The position numbers and the translations under genes are program-made. Of a DNA stretch of 48,717 nt, positions 24,636-33,196 are shown one piece after another (position 1 is the first letter of the stretch; each line of letters starts with the position of its first letter). Under the pieces are notes generated by a model, which worked only from the letters and a program-made list of their open reading frames with translations, ran no database searches and was not told where the DNA came from. The stretch is from Pollutimonas sp035515055 (GTDB taxonomy: Bacteria; Pseudomonadota; Gammaproteobacteria; Burkholderiales; Burkholderiaceae_B), in NCBI GenBank assembly GCA_035515055.1, contig DATJBV010000010.1, forward strand, positions 1 through 48,717. Reading direction: 5' to 3'.

Positions 24636-25652
24636 ATGCAATACCGACGACTGGGTAAAAGCAACTTGAAGGTATCCGCGCTATGCCTGGGTACCATGAT
24701 GTTCGGCGACCAGACCGACACCGCCGAAGCCGAACGCATCGTTGCCTCGGCACATGAGCGCGGCATTAACTTTATCGACACGGCCGACGTTTACAGCAAA
24801 GGCAAATCCGAGGAAATGGTCGGAGCGCTGCTAGCCCCAACACGCAATGACTGGGTACTGGCGACGAAGCTGGGAAATGTCATGAGCAAGGCGCCGAATC
24901 ACTCGCATTACTCGCGCCACTGGATAATGCAAGAAGTCGACAATAGCTTGAAGCGCCTGGCAACCAGCCATATCGACATCCTGTACCTGCATCGCGATTT
25001 TCACGAAGAGAATCTTGAAGAGGCTGTACGCGCCCTGGGCGACCTGATTCGTTCAGGAAAAATCCGCGCCTTCGGACTGTCTAACTTCCGTGGCTGGCGC
25101 ATCGCCGAAGTGGTGCGCTTATGCGAACAGGCCAATATACCGGCGCCGGTTGTTTGCCAGCCCTATTACAACTTGCTGAATCGCGGGCCTGAAGTCGAGA
25201 TCCTTCCCGCCTGCGCCAATTACGGGTTGGGCGTCGTCCCTTACAGCCCGATTGCGCGCGGTGTGCTGACAGGCAAGTACCTTCCGGGCGGCACACCCGA
25301 CCAGGGGTCGCGAGCCGCACGCGGCGACAAGCGGCTGCTGGAAACGGAATTCAGGGAAGAGTCGCTGAAAATAGCGCAAGACTTGATGCGGCATTGCACG
25401 GCACGCGGCATCAAGCTTAGCCACTTTGCCACCGCCTGGGTGCTGGCCAACCGCCACATCAGCTCGGTGATTGCCGGGCCGCGCACGCTGGCGCAGCTGG
25501 AAGACTACTACCCGGCGCTAGACACCGACATTAGCGCCGAGGAAGAAAGCCTGGTGGACCGGCTGGTGACGCCGGGCCATGCGTCGACGCCAGGCTATCA
25601 TGATCCTAGTTACCCTTTCTTCGGAAGGCTGCCGGCAACGCCTTCGACGTAG
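24636..25652 (+). CDS. Aldo/keto reductase
   Basis: A 338-residue NADPH-dependent (beta/alpha)8-barrel oxidoreductase. The catalytic tetrad is visible: D48 and Y53 (FIDTADVYS), K78 (LATKLG) and H119 (LYLHRD). GGAGGAG precedes the ATG. It resembles the AKR families with YghZ/MocA-like members; the physiological substrate is unclear. Its last 43 bp overlap antisense the end of the convergent BMP gene. Confidence 0.92.
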   Translation: MQYRRLGKSNLKVSALCLGTMMFGDQTDTAEAERIVASAHERGINFIDTADVYSKGKSEEMVGALLAPTRNDWVLATKLGNVMSKAPNHSHYSRHWIMQEVDNSLKRLATSHIDILYLHRDFHEENLEEAVRALGDLIRSGKIRAFGLSNFRGWRIAEVVRLCEQANIPAPVVCQPYYNLLNRGPEVEILPACANYGLGVVPYSPIARGVLTGKYLPGGTPDQGSRAARGDKRLLETEFREESLKIAQDLMRHCTARGIKLSHFATAWVLANRHISSVIAGPRTLAQLEDYYPALDTDISAEEESLVDRLVTPGHASTPGYHDPSYPFFGRLPATPST

Positions 25653-26698
25653 TAGTCCATCTTGTTCAGGCCGGCGTCATCGAGCACGCCGGTCTGCAAC
25701 CGCAGCTTGCCCTGGTTGTCCTTGATTGGACCTGTAAATGGCGCAAGCGTACCGGCAATAATTTCGGCGCGCTTTTCGCTAACCAGCTTCTTCAGTTCAG
25801 CCGGCACCGCATCGCCAAACCCTTCGATCTCGGCCATCCCTTCCTTCAGCCCGCCCCATGTGCTGTCGGCTTTCCAGTTGCCGTCGAGCACGTCCTGTGC
25901 TTTCTTCGTAAAGTAGTCACCCCAGTGGTGGGTGACCGCCGCCAACTGCGCCTTGGGGCCGAATTTCTTCATGTCGGAATGGTAGGCAATGGCGTACTTG
26001 CCTTTTTCTTCGGCGGCCTGAACCGTCGCCGTCGAATCAGTGTGATGGGTGACGACATCGGCGCCCTGGCCGATAAGCGCCAGCGCGGCGTCGCGTTCTT
26101 TACCCGGATCGAACCAGCTGTTCACCCAAATGACCCGAACCTCGGCCTTGGGATTGACGCTGCGCATGCCCAGCGTAAAGGCGTTGATACCTTGCAGGAC
26201 TTCGGGGATGGGAAACGCGCCCACGTAACCCGCGACATTCGATGTCGTCATTTTTCCGGCCACGATGCCGGCAAGGTAACGCGCTTCATAGAATCGGGAA
26301 TTGGTGGTCGCCACATTGGCCGCCGTCTTGTAGCCGGTGGAATGCACGAATTTTACGTCGGGGAATTGCTTCGCCACCTTCAGGGTGGGATTCATGTAGC
26401 CGAACGACGTTGTAAAAATGAGCTTATTGCCCTGTTGCGCAAGGTCGCGAATGACGCGCTCGGCATCGGCTCCTTCAGGCACGTCTTCGACCAGCTGCGT
26501 GACGACCTTGTCGCCCAGCGCCTTTTCCATTGCCTTGCGACCCAGGTCTTGCTGCCAAGTCCAGCCGGCCTCGCCGATGGGGCTGACGTAGACAAAGCCC
26601 ACTTTGAGCGGCTCTTGCGCGACGGCGGAGGCGGAGAGCGCCATGGCGGGTAGCACGGCGACGGCACATAGTGCCTTTCGGAGGAATTTTCCAGACAT
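25610..26698 (-). CDS. BMP-family ABC transporter substrate-binding protein
   Basis: A 362-residue periplasmic binding protein with a signal peptide (about 1-27, ending SAVAQ) and the Bmp/PnrA fold (KVGFVYVSPIGEAGWTWQQ, IFTTSFGYM, VGAFPIPEVLQGINAFTLG). Most family members bind nucleosides or purine-type ligands. No lipobox is present. It is the last gene of a four-gene transporter unit (ATPase, two permeases, binding protein), 8 bp after the second permease. Confidence 0.92.
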   Translation of the reverse strand: MSGKFLRKALCAVAVLPAMALSASAVAQEPLKVGFVYVSPIGEAGWTWQQDLGRKAMEKALGDKVVTQLVEDVPEGADAERVIRDLAQQGNKLIFTTSFGYMNPTLKVAKQFPDVKFVHSTGYKTAANVATTNSRFYEARYLAGIVAGKMTTSNVAGYVGAFPIPEVLQGINAFTLGMRSVNPKAEVRVIWVNSWFDPGKERDAALALIGQGADVVTHHTDSTATVQAAEEKGKYAIAYHSDMKKFGPKAQLAAVTHHWGDYFTKKAQDVLDGNWKADSTWGGLKEGMAEIEGFGDAVPAELKKLVSEKRAEIIAGTLAPFTGPIKDNQGKLRLQTGVLDDAGLNKMDYYVEGVAGSLPKKG

Positions 26699-26706
26699 GA
26701 TGATCC

Positions 26707-27624
26707 TTAGGTGTTCGGGTTAAAGTTTTTGCCTAGAGAGGCCGGCATGTTAAGCCTGATCCAGTTGGCGTTTCGGGAAATGAGTACTAGCACCAGTATG
26801 GTTGCAAGATAGGGCAACATCGACAACAGTTGCGACGCGATCGGTACGCCCAGGGCCTGCATATGGTAAGTAAGAATAGTGATTCCGCCAAACAGATAGG
26901 CGCCGACGAGCACGCGCAATGGGCGCCAGGTAGCGAAGGTCGTAAGCGCCAATGCAATCCAGCCTCGACCGGCCACCATGCCTTCCACCCACATGGGCGT
27001 ATATACCAGCGACATAAACGCGCCGGCCAGGCCGCAACATGCGCCCCCGAACAATAAGGCGCCAAAGCGGATGCGCCTGACGTTGTAGCCGAGCGAATGG
27101 GCCGACGATGGCGATTCGCCCACCCCACGCAGAATCAGCCCGGCCCGGGTGCGGTTCAGGAACCAGATAATGGCCATGCAAAGCATCAGCGACAGATAGA
27201 CGACGGGGTGATGCTGGAATAACGCCGGTCCCACAAAGGGCAGGTCTTCAAGATAAGGAATGCCGAATTTGCCGGCCTGCAGGGTCTTGCCCACGTAGCT
27301 TATGCCAAGGTAAGCGGATGCGCCTGTGCCGAAGAGGGATAAGGCCAAGCCAGTGGCCACCTGGTTCGCACCGAGCCATACGGTAAGCCAGGCGAAAAAG
27401 CCAGCCAGCAACAGGCCCGCGAAGGCGCCGGCCAGAAATCCCAGGGCGAGGCTGCCCGTGTCGACGGCAACGGCAAACCCGGCCACCGCGGCCATCAGCA
27501 TCATGCCTTCCGAACCCAGGTTGATGACACCCGATTTCTCGTTGATCAGCAGCCCCAGGGCAGCCAACATAAGCGGCGTGCCCGCGATAATGGCCGAGGC
27601 AAGCAACGGGGCCAGAGCATCCAT
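26707..27624 (-). CDS. ABC transporter permease (NupQ/YufQ type)
   Basis: A 305-residue permease with about eight helices and the branched-chain/ribose-type transporter signature (LINEKSGVINLGSEGMML, NVRRIRFGALLFGGACCGLAGA). It pairs with the adjacent permease in a BMP-type nucleoside importer. The start at 27624 overlaps the upstream stop by one base (TAATG); an in-frame GTG at 27636 is less likely. Confidence 0.9.
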   Translation of the reverse strand: MDALAPLLASAIIAGTPLMLAALGLLINEKSGVINLGSEGMMLMAAVAGFAVAVDTGSLALGFLAGAFAGLLLAGFFAWLTVWLGANQVATGLALSLFGTGASAYLGISYVGKTLQAGKFGIPYLEDLPFVGPALFQHHPVVYLSLMLCMAIIWFLNRTRAGLILRGVGESPSSAHSLGYNVRRIRFGALLFGGACCGLAGAFMSLVYTPMWVEGMVAGRGWIALALTTFATWRPLRVLVGAYLFGGITILTYHMQALGVPIASQLLSMLPYLATILVLVLISRNANWIRLNMPASLGKNFNPNT

Positions 27625-28685
27625 TATTTCTTCCACCGAAGTCGGTTATGGATCAGGACATCGCATGCAAGAAGCGCAAACAATAGTATGCCCTGGAATA
27701 TTCCCGTAATGGCGCTGGGCATGCCAAGACGGCTTTGCGAGAGTTCACCGCCTATATATAAGAGGGCCATGATGAAACTTGAAAAAATGACGCCTATGGG
27801 ATGCAAGCGGCCAACGAAGGCGACGATGATCGCCGCGAATCCATAGCCCGGCGATATGGATGGCGTTAACTGGCCGATGGGACCCATGATCTCGCTGGCG
27901 CCGGCCAGCCCTGCCAGCCCCCCCGAAATCAAGAGCGAAGTCCACAGCGAGCGGCGCGATGAAAAGCCGGCGTATCGGGCGGCCAGGGGAGCCATGCCGC
28001 CGACACGTAATTTGAATCCGGAAAAGCTCCGCGACAAGTACAGCCAGCCTGCCAGCGCGGCCACCAACGCCAGGACGATGCCTATGTGCAGCCGCGTTCC
28101 GGGTACGACCATAGGCAACAGGAAGCCATCGGAGAATAGCCGGGACTGCGGGAAGCCAAAACCATCCGGATCCATGAGAGCGCCGTGCACCAGATAGCTC
28201 AAGAGCAGTTGGGCCACATACACCAGCATGAGCGACACCAGGATCTCATTGGCATTGAATCGGTCGCGCAGCCATGCGGTCACCGCGGCCCACGACATAC
28301 CGCCCAGCACGCCCGCGGCAAGCGCCAGTGCGATCGCCGCGATCCCGCCATTGCCGCCGTCGTCCATGTACAAAATGACAGCGCCGGCGGCGATCGCACC
28401 CATCACCAATTGGCCTTCCGCGCCGATGTTGAACACATTGGCACGGAAGCAAATGGCAAGACCGACGGAGATAAGCAGCAATGGCGCAACCTTCACCCCC
28501 ACCTCGGCCCATCCGTTCAGGTCTTTTATAGGCTCCAGGAAGAAAACGGCCAGGCTTGCCACCGGGTCTTTTCCCACAGCGAGGAAAAGAAATAATCCGC
28601 ACACCATCGTCAGCGCCACGGCGAACACCGGCGACAACCATGCCATCAGCGCGGACGGCCGCGCACGCCGTTCCAACTTAAGCAT
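27624..28685 (-). CDS. ABC transporter permease (NupP/YufP type)
   Basis: A 353-residue permease with about nine helices and a sequence typical of the first BMP-type permease (VGLAICFRANVFNIGAEGQ). The start at 28685 (MLKLERRARPS) overlaps the ATPase stop by 8 bp; the open frame extends to 28709 with a less likely start. It forms a heterodimer with the next permease. Confidence 0.9.
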   Translation of the reverse strand: MLKLERRARPSALMAWLSPVFAVALTMVCGLFLFLAVGKDPVASLAVFFLEPIKDLNGWAEVGVKVAPLLLISVGLAICFRANVFNIGAEGQLVMGAIAAGAVILYMDDGGNGGIAAIALALAAGVLGGMSWAAVTAWLRDRFNANEILVSLMLVYVAQLLLSYLVHGALMDPDGFGFPQSRLFSDGFLLPMVVPGTRLHIGIVLALVAALAGWLYLSRSFSGFKLRVGGMAPLAARYAGFSSRRSLWTSLLISGGLAGLAGASEIMGPIGQLTPSISPGYGFAAIIVAFVGRLHPIGVIFSSFIMALLYIGGELSQSRLGMPSAITGIFQGILLFALLACDVLIHNRLRWKK

Positions 28686-30213
28686 GGGCGGCCTCGGTGC
28701 GCTGCGCACCGTCGGTTGTGTCCCACAGGCCGCTCATCCAGCGGCCGATGAGATCGAGACTGGCATCGCCGGTTTTAATAGAGGGGGAAAGACGGCCTTT
28801 GGCCAAGACCACCAGGCGGTCTGAAATTTCGAACAACTCGTCGATTTCTTCCGAGATGAGCAAAACCGCGCAACCGGCATCACGCAGCGCCAGAAGCTCG
28901 GACCGGATCTGAGCGGAGGCTCCGACGTCGACGCCCCAAGTGGGCTGTGCAACGAGCAATACGCGCGGCTTCCGGGAGACTTCGCGGCCGATAATATACT
29001 TCTGCAGGTTGCCGCCCGACAGGCTCGCCGCCGCGGCGTGTTCATCGGGCGCCTTCACCCCAAACCGCGCAACGATGCCGCGGGCAATATCATTGATGGC
29101 CCGGTTGCGAATGAAGCCCTTGGCAACCGTACTGTCCGTCTGGTGGGACAGCAATATATTCTGGGCCAACGTGAGTTCGGGAACAGCACCGCGCCCCAGG
29201 CGCTCTTCGGGCACGAACCCTATGCCGTTCGCCCGCCGCCACGCCACATTGCGTTGCCCGATGGCCGCTCCTTCAAGTCGGATGGATGTGGATTCGGCTC
29301 GCGTATCCTCACCTGACAGAATGGCCAGCAATTCCTGCTGGCCATTGCCCGACACGCCCGCCACGCCTAGAATCTCGCCGGCACGCAAATCGAAATTTAT
29401 GTCGTCCAACGGCGTCGCAAAGGAATGCGCCCGCTCCACGCTAAGGCCACGCACGGCCAGCATGACTTTGCCCGGCGCCCGTTGCCGCGGCATTATGGCT
29501 GGCGGCTCGGCGCCGATCATGAGTCGGGACAGACTGGCCTCGGTCTCTACACGAGGGTCGCACACCCCCGTCACCCGGCCGCCGCGCATGACGGTACAGC
29601 GATGGCAAAGCACACGGATTTCGTCCAGCTTATGGCTGATATAGAGAATGCTGCAGCCGCCTTCCGCCAAGGTGCGCAAAGTGTCGAAAAGCGCGGTGAC
29701 GGCCTGAGGCGTAAGGACCGAGGTAGGTTCATCGAGGATCAGCAGCCTGGGTTCGCCAAGCAAGGCCCGCACAATTTCAACGCGTTGGCGCTCGCCCACC
29801 GACAGCGTATGCACATAGCGTTGGGGCTGAAGTTCCAGCCCGTACCGGTTTGCCGTTTCTTCGACCTGTTGCGCCAATTCCGGCATTGGGCGCTTATCGG
29901 GCAAGCCCAAGGCAATGTTCTCGACCACTGTCAGGGTGTCGAACAGGGAAAAATGCTGGAACACCATTCCGATGCCAAGTTGCCGCGCCGCGGCCGGATT
30001 GGCAATGCGGATCTCCTTACCGTCCCAGAAGATGCGGCCCGCATCGGGTTTGACAACGCCATAGATGATGTTCATCAAGGTCGATTTGCCCGCGCCGTTT
30101 TCACCTAGCACCGCATGTATTTCACCTGGAAGCACCGTCAGGTCGACCCTATCGTTTGCGATAGTGGCCGGATAGCGTTTAGTTATTTGCTCAAGCGCAA
30201 GGCGAACGGACAT
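28678..30213 (-). CDS. ABC transporter ATP-binding protein with two ABC modules (NupO/YufO type)
   Basis: A 511-residue dual-module ATPase. The first module has an intact Walker A (LGENGAGKST) and signature LSVGERQ; the second has a degenerate Walker A (GVSGNGQQE) and signature LSGGNLQK, the usual asymmetry in this family. It energises the permeases and BMP protein encoded downstream in the same overlapping operon. Substrate is inferred as nucleoside or purine. The start follows the small Pmp3-like gene by 36 bp. Confidence 0.93.
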   Translation of the reverse strand: MSVRLALEQITKRYPATIANDRVDLTVLPGEIHAVLGENGAGKSTLMNIIYGVVKPDAGRIFWDGKEIRIANPAAARQLGIGMVFQHFSLFDTLTVVENIALGLPDKRPMPELAQQVEETANRYGLELQPQRYVHTLSVGERQRVEIVRALLGEPRLLILDEPTSVLTPQAVTALFDTLRTLAEGGCSILYISHKLDEIRVLCHRCTVMRGGRVTGVCDPRVETEASLSRLMIGAEPPAIMPRQRAPGKVMLAVRGLSVERAHSFATPLDDINFDLRAGEILGVAGVSGNGQQELLAILSGEDTRAESTSIRLEGAAIGQRNVAWRRANGIGFVPEERLGRGAVPELTLAQNILLSHQTDSTVAKGFIRNRAINDIARGIVARFGVKAPDEHAAAASLSGGNLQKYIIGREVSRKPRVLLVAQPTWGVDVGASAQIRSELLALRDAGCAVLLISEEIDELFEISDRLVVLAKGRLSPSIKTGDASLDLIGRWMSGLWDTTDGAQRTEAAHA

Positions 30214-30249
30214 CGAGGAACTCTGGAGGTGGGTGGGGAAGACGCCCGA

Positions 30250-30441
30250 TCAGCGCTTGCCTATTGCCTGTTCGATCTTTCTGTCGGTGTTGTATTGGCT
30301 AAGCGCATATACCGCCCAGATCGCCGCGGGAACCCAACCGATGAGCGTCATTTGCAGAATCAGGCAGATTATTCCCGCAATGGGCCGCCGGATCGTGAAA
30401 AACGTGAGCCAGGGCAATAACAGCGCAATAAGGAGTCTCAT
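30250..30441 (-). CDS. Small Pmp3/YqaE-like membrane protein
   Basis: A 63-residue protein with two hydrophobic helices (about 2-18 and 20-45) and the Pmp3-like core IAGIICLILQ-x-T-x-IGWVPAAIWAVYAL, followed by a charged tail. Pmp3/YqaE proteins influence membrane potential and salt stress in other organisms; here function is unknown. It lies upstream of the nucleoside-type ABC operon on the same strand and may be its first gene. Divergent from mgtC. Confidence 0.75.
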   Translation of the reverse strand: MRLLIALLLPWLTFFTIRRPIAGIICLILQMTLIGWVPAAIWAVYALSQYNTDRKIEQAIGKR

Positions 30442-30453
30442 ACGTTAAACCAT

Positions 30454-30483
30454 TTGATGTTTCTTTCCGGAGGCTGCTATTCT
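30454..30483 (+). promoter_or_regulatory. Candidate promoter of mgtC-like gene
   Basis: TTGATG (30454-30459) and TATTCT (30478-30483) are 18 bp apart, giving a start about 22 nt before the ATG. The -35 matches four of six and the -10 five of six positions of the sigma-70 consensus. Tentative, by eye. Confidence 0.42.
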
Positions 30484-30511
30484 AACCTCTGCTCAGCGGG
30501 AGACTGCCAAA

Positions 30512-31054
30512 ATGGTTGAAATCATGTCCAGCATCTGGGCTACCACCATCTCCGAGTTCTCCGACATCCCCGATGTCGCCCAAGCCACTCGCATCGTCAT
30601 CCGGCTATCCATGGCCATTCTGCTCGGCGCGGCCATCGGCTACGAACGCGAGCTTCGCGGCAAAGCCGCCGGCTTACGCACCCATATGCTGGTTTCGCTG
30701 GGCGCAGCCATTTTCATTCTTGTTCCGTTGCAAAGCCATATGGAAGTGGCCGACGCCAGCCGCGTACTGCAAGGCATTATTTCCGGCGTGGGCTTCCTCG
30801 GGGCGGGCGCCATCATCAAATTCAGCAGCGACGGCGAAATCAAGGGACTCACGACGGCGGCCAGCGTCTGGGTGGCAGCCGCCATCGGCATTGCCGCCGG
30901 GATGGGGCTTGAGGCAACGGCTGTAGTCAGCACGTTGGCCGCCCTTTTCATACTGGCCGTTGTGAAGCGGGTGGAAGATGCAATACAGACCGCGACCGAC
31001 CCGGCGGACAAGACCGCCGGAAAAAAGCACGAGCCACCCGCGCATACGGACTGA
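30512..31054 (+). CDS. MgtC/SapB-family inner membrane protein
   Basis: A 180-residue membrane protein with about five helices and the MgtC signature (GAAIGYERELRGKAAGLRTHMLVSLGAA, SGVGFLGAGAI, TTAASVWVAAAIGIAAG). MgtC proteins inhibit ATP synthase and aid survival in low Mg2+ or inside hosts in some species; many family members have unknown roles. GGGAG lies 8 nt before the ATG. It lacks the C-terminal ACT-like domain of virulence-type MgtC, so it is closer to the SapB/YhiD subgroup. Confidence 0.9.
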   Translation: MVEIMSSIWATTISEFSDIPDVAQATRIVIRLSMAILLGAAIGYERELRGKAAGLRTHMLVSLGAAIFILVPLQSHMEVADASRVLQGIISGVGFLGAGAIIKFSSDGEIKGLTTAASVWVAAAIGIAAGMGLEATAVVSTLAALFILAVVKRVEDAIQTATDPADKTAGKKHEPPAHTD

Positions 31055-31074
31055 GCCGACATCGCGCTAATCCA

Positions 31075-33123
31075 TCATGGCTTTTTTTCCTGCCTTTGCT
31101 CCTGCTTTCTCTCTTGCTTTTTGTCCTTTTTTTTCTTGCCGTTGGCATCGAACAAAGGCTCGCACCCGGTCGCTTCATTGGTGCCTACGTTGAGCAATGG
31201 CACCAGCGCCGCCAGCGGCGCGGCGACAATGCCCAACGCAACAGCGGCGCCGGCGCGAGCGGCCAGCGGCCCGGGCTGGACGCCCACCTTCGGATCTTTA
31301 AAGGTCCCCTTGGCGTACAAAGGCGAGCGCAAGGTGAAGATACGCAAGCTTCGATTCGCCGGCACGACATCCAGGTCCATGACTTCGGTGCGTAGGTTGA
31401 TCTGGCCGGTGATATCGACCGTGGTGTCGTCGGTTTCCAGCTTGAAGACTTGTATGGTCATCAACCCCTTCTTCACACTGAAGTCGGCGGCGACGCAATT
31501 GAGCAGGACTTGCTCGTCGCCGAAAATCTTCACCAGCAAGAGATTGGCCACGTTCAAGCCAGCGGCTTCCAGCAAGAACTGGCTGACCGTGCCGCGGGTA
31601 ACCACGGCACTGATCTGGCCGTCCGACGCCCCAAGCAACTCGGCGATGGATCGGCCTTGTCCCGTGAGCTTGGCGTCGCCATGCAACTCGCCAAAGCTGG
31701 CGTCCATGCTTTCCGCGCCAGGAAATAGTTGCCTGAGTTTAAGGTTGCGCGCGGCGATGACCATCTTCGCCTGGATCTTGTCTTGCCGGCCGTCGAGCGT
31801 AATGGTGTTGCGCAACGTTCCGCCCGCCACGCCGAAATTCAGCGGAGTCAGCGAAAGAACACGATCATTCAGTTTGATATGCGCATCGATGTCGTCGAGC
31901 GGCAGATTCTTGCCGCGTAGGATTTTACGGCCCTTGAAGGTGACATCGGCGTCCATCTTCGCCCATGCGTCGGTGCCGATTGGGTCAACGGGCAAGGCCT
32001 TCCCCGCTGGTTGCTTGGGGCCTGCCTCTTCCTTTTTCTTGCTGCCCTTCACCTCGCTGGTATCCGCTCCGATAAGCGGCCCCAAGTCGGTGAATCGGAG
32101 CAGTTTCGATTCGACCTCGCCTGTCAGGAGCGGACGCGGTTCGCGAATATGGTATTGAACGGTGCCCTGGACATCGCTCTCGCCGACCCGCCCCTGAAAG
32201 CTTTCATAACGCCAGGTGTCATCCTCGCCTTCCAGCATGCCGACGAGGCGCCCGCTGGTGTTATAGGGCGGTGTCGTGGGCAGCGCCACGCCCGCGAGCG
32301 GGTTAAGGTCCGCCATGCTGTCGCCGGCCAGCTTCAACTGCACATCGAGGGAGGCCAGCGCTTGCGGGCGAGTGACGGAGCCTTCGATTGCGATCGTTGT
32401 CTTGCCAATGCTGACTTCGCCTTGCAATGGAAATGGATTGGCGCCGGACCGCAAGGACAGCACATCGCCCGCCCGGCCCTTACCCGAAATGTCCGCCTTG
32501 TTATAGGTACCGGCGGCTTCCCAGCCTATGCCATAGCCTTTTTCGTTCGCCTCTTTCAGACTATTGACGTCCGCCTTGAAGTCGAGTTGGCTGGCTGCGT
32601 CCAGCACTTGGATATTTACCTGGTCGAGCTGTACCTTTTGAAGGTCGAGCTTCCATTTTGAAGGCGGCTTGTCCTTATCGGCGGGATCGCCGAAGGTCCA
32701 GTTATTGACCCCTTGAGCATTCCGCCGCAATGCAATCCTGGCATTCTGAACCTGCAGGCTGGGGAGCTGGACCACATGATTCAACAGCGCAGCGGGATTC
32801 AGGACGACGGTCAGGCTGTCGACTTCCGCCATATTGCCAGCCGCTTCGGTTTGTTCGGGGTTGCCGACCCGAATACCTTTTGCCGTAATCTTCGGCCATG
32901 GCACCCAACCGAGCCAACCTTCGCTCTCCTTGCCGGGGCGGAGCCAATCTATGGTGAGGTCGCCTTCGATAGATACAGGACGGTTTGCGATTTGGCTGGC
33001 CTGCCGACTGATCCAGGGCTTCGCCATGCCCGGAGCCACCGTCGTCACCGCAACGGCGGCCAGGACGACAGCCAAGACCAAGCCCACACACACCCATAGA
33101 ATTATTCTTGCGTAACGCGGCAT
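31075..33123 (-). CDS. AsmA-family envelope protein
   Basis: A 682-residue protein with an N-terminal membrane anchor (about 5-27) and a long periplasmic AsmA domain; family members form lipid-transport bridges between membranes or affect outer-membrane assembly. The start at 33123 follows GGAG; the frame extends upstream to 33234 without support. Its tail is very rich in Lys/Glu/Gln (ANGKKKKDKKQERKQEQRQ), odd for a periplasmic protein. Convergent with the mgtC-like gene. Confidence 0.88.
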   Translation of the reverse strand: MPRYARIILWVCVGLVLAVVLAAVAVTTVAPGMAKPWISRQASQIANRPVSIEGDLTIDWLRPGKESEGWLGWVPWPKITAKGIRVGNPEQTEAAGNMAEVDSLTVVLNPAALLNHVVQLPSLQVQNARIALRRNAQGVNNWTFGDPADKDKPPSKWKLDLQKVQLDQVNIQVLDAASQLDFKADVNSLKEANEKGYGIGWEAAGTYNKADISGKGRAGDVLSLRSGANPFPLQGEVSIGKTTIAIEGSVTRPQALASLDVQLKLAGDSMADLNPLAGVALPTTPPYNTSGRLVGMLEGEDDTWRYESFQGRVGESDVQGTVQYHIREPRPLLTGEVESKLLRFTDLGPLIGADTSEVKGSKKKEEAGPKQPAGKALPVDPIGTDAWAKMDADVTFKGRKILRGKNLPLDDIDAHIKLNDRVLSLTPLNFGVAGGTLRNTITLDGRQDKIQAKMVIAARNLKLRQLFPGAESMDASFGELHGDAKLTGQGRSIAELLGASDGQISAVVTRGTVSQFLLEAAGLNVANLLLVKIFGDEQVLLNCVAADFSVKKGLMTIQVFKLETDDTTVDITGQINLRTEVMDLDVVPANRSLRIFTLRSPLYAKGTFKDPKVGVQPGPLAARAGAAVALGIVAAPLAALVPLLNVGTNEATGCEPLFDANGKKKKDKKQERKQEQRQEKKP

Positions 33124-33196
33124 ATATGCTCCGTGTGGTAGGCGCGACCGAATCGATCGCGCCGCCTCCCCCCAGCCATCACCGCATTGTAGAGCC

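Noticed and set aside
30442..30511. Magnesium riboswitch upstream of the mgtC-like gene
   Set aside because: The intergenic space is only 70 bp and no conserved structure is seen.
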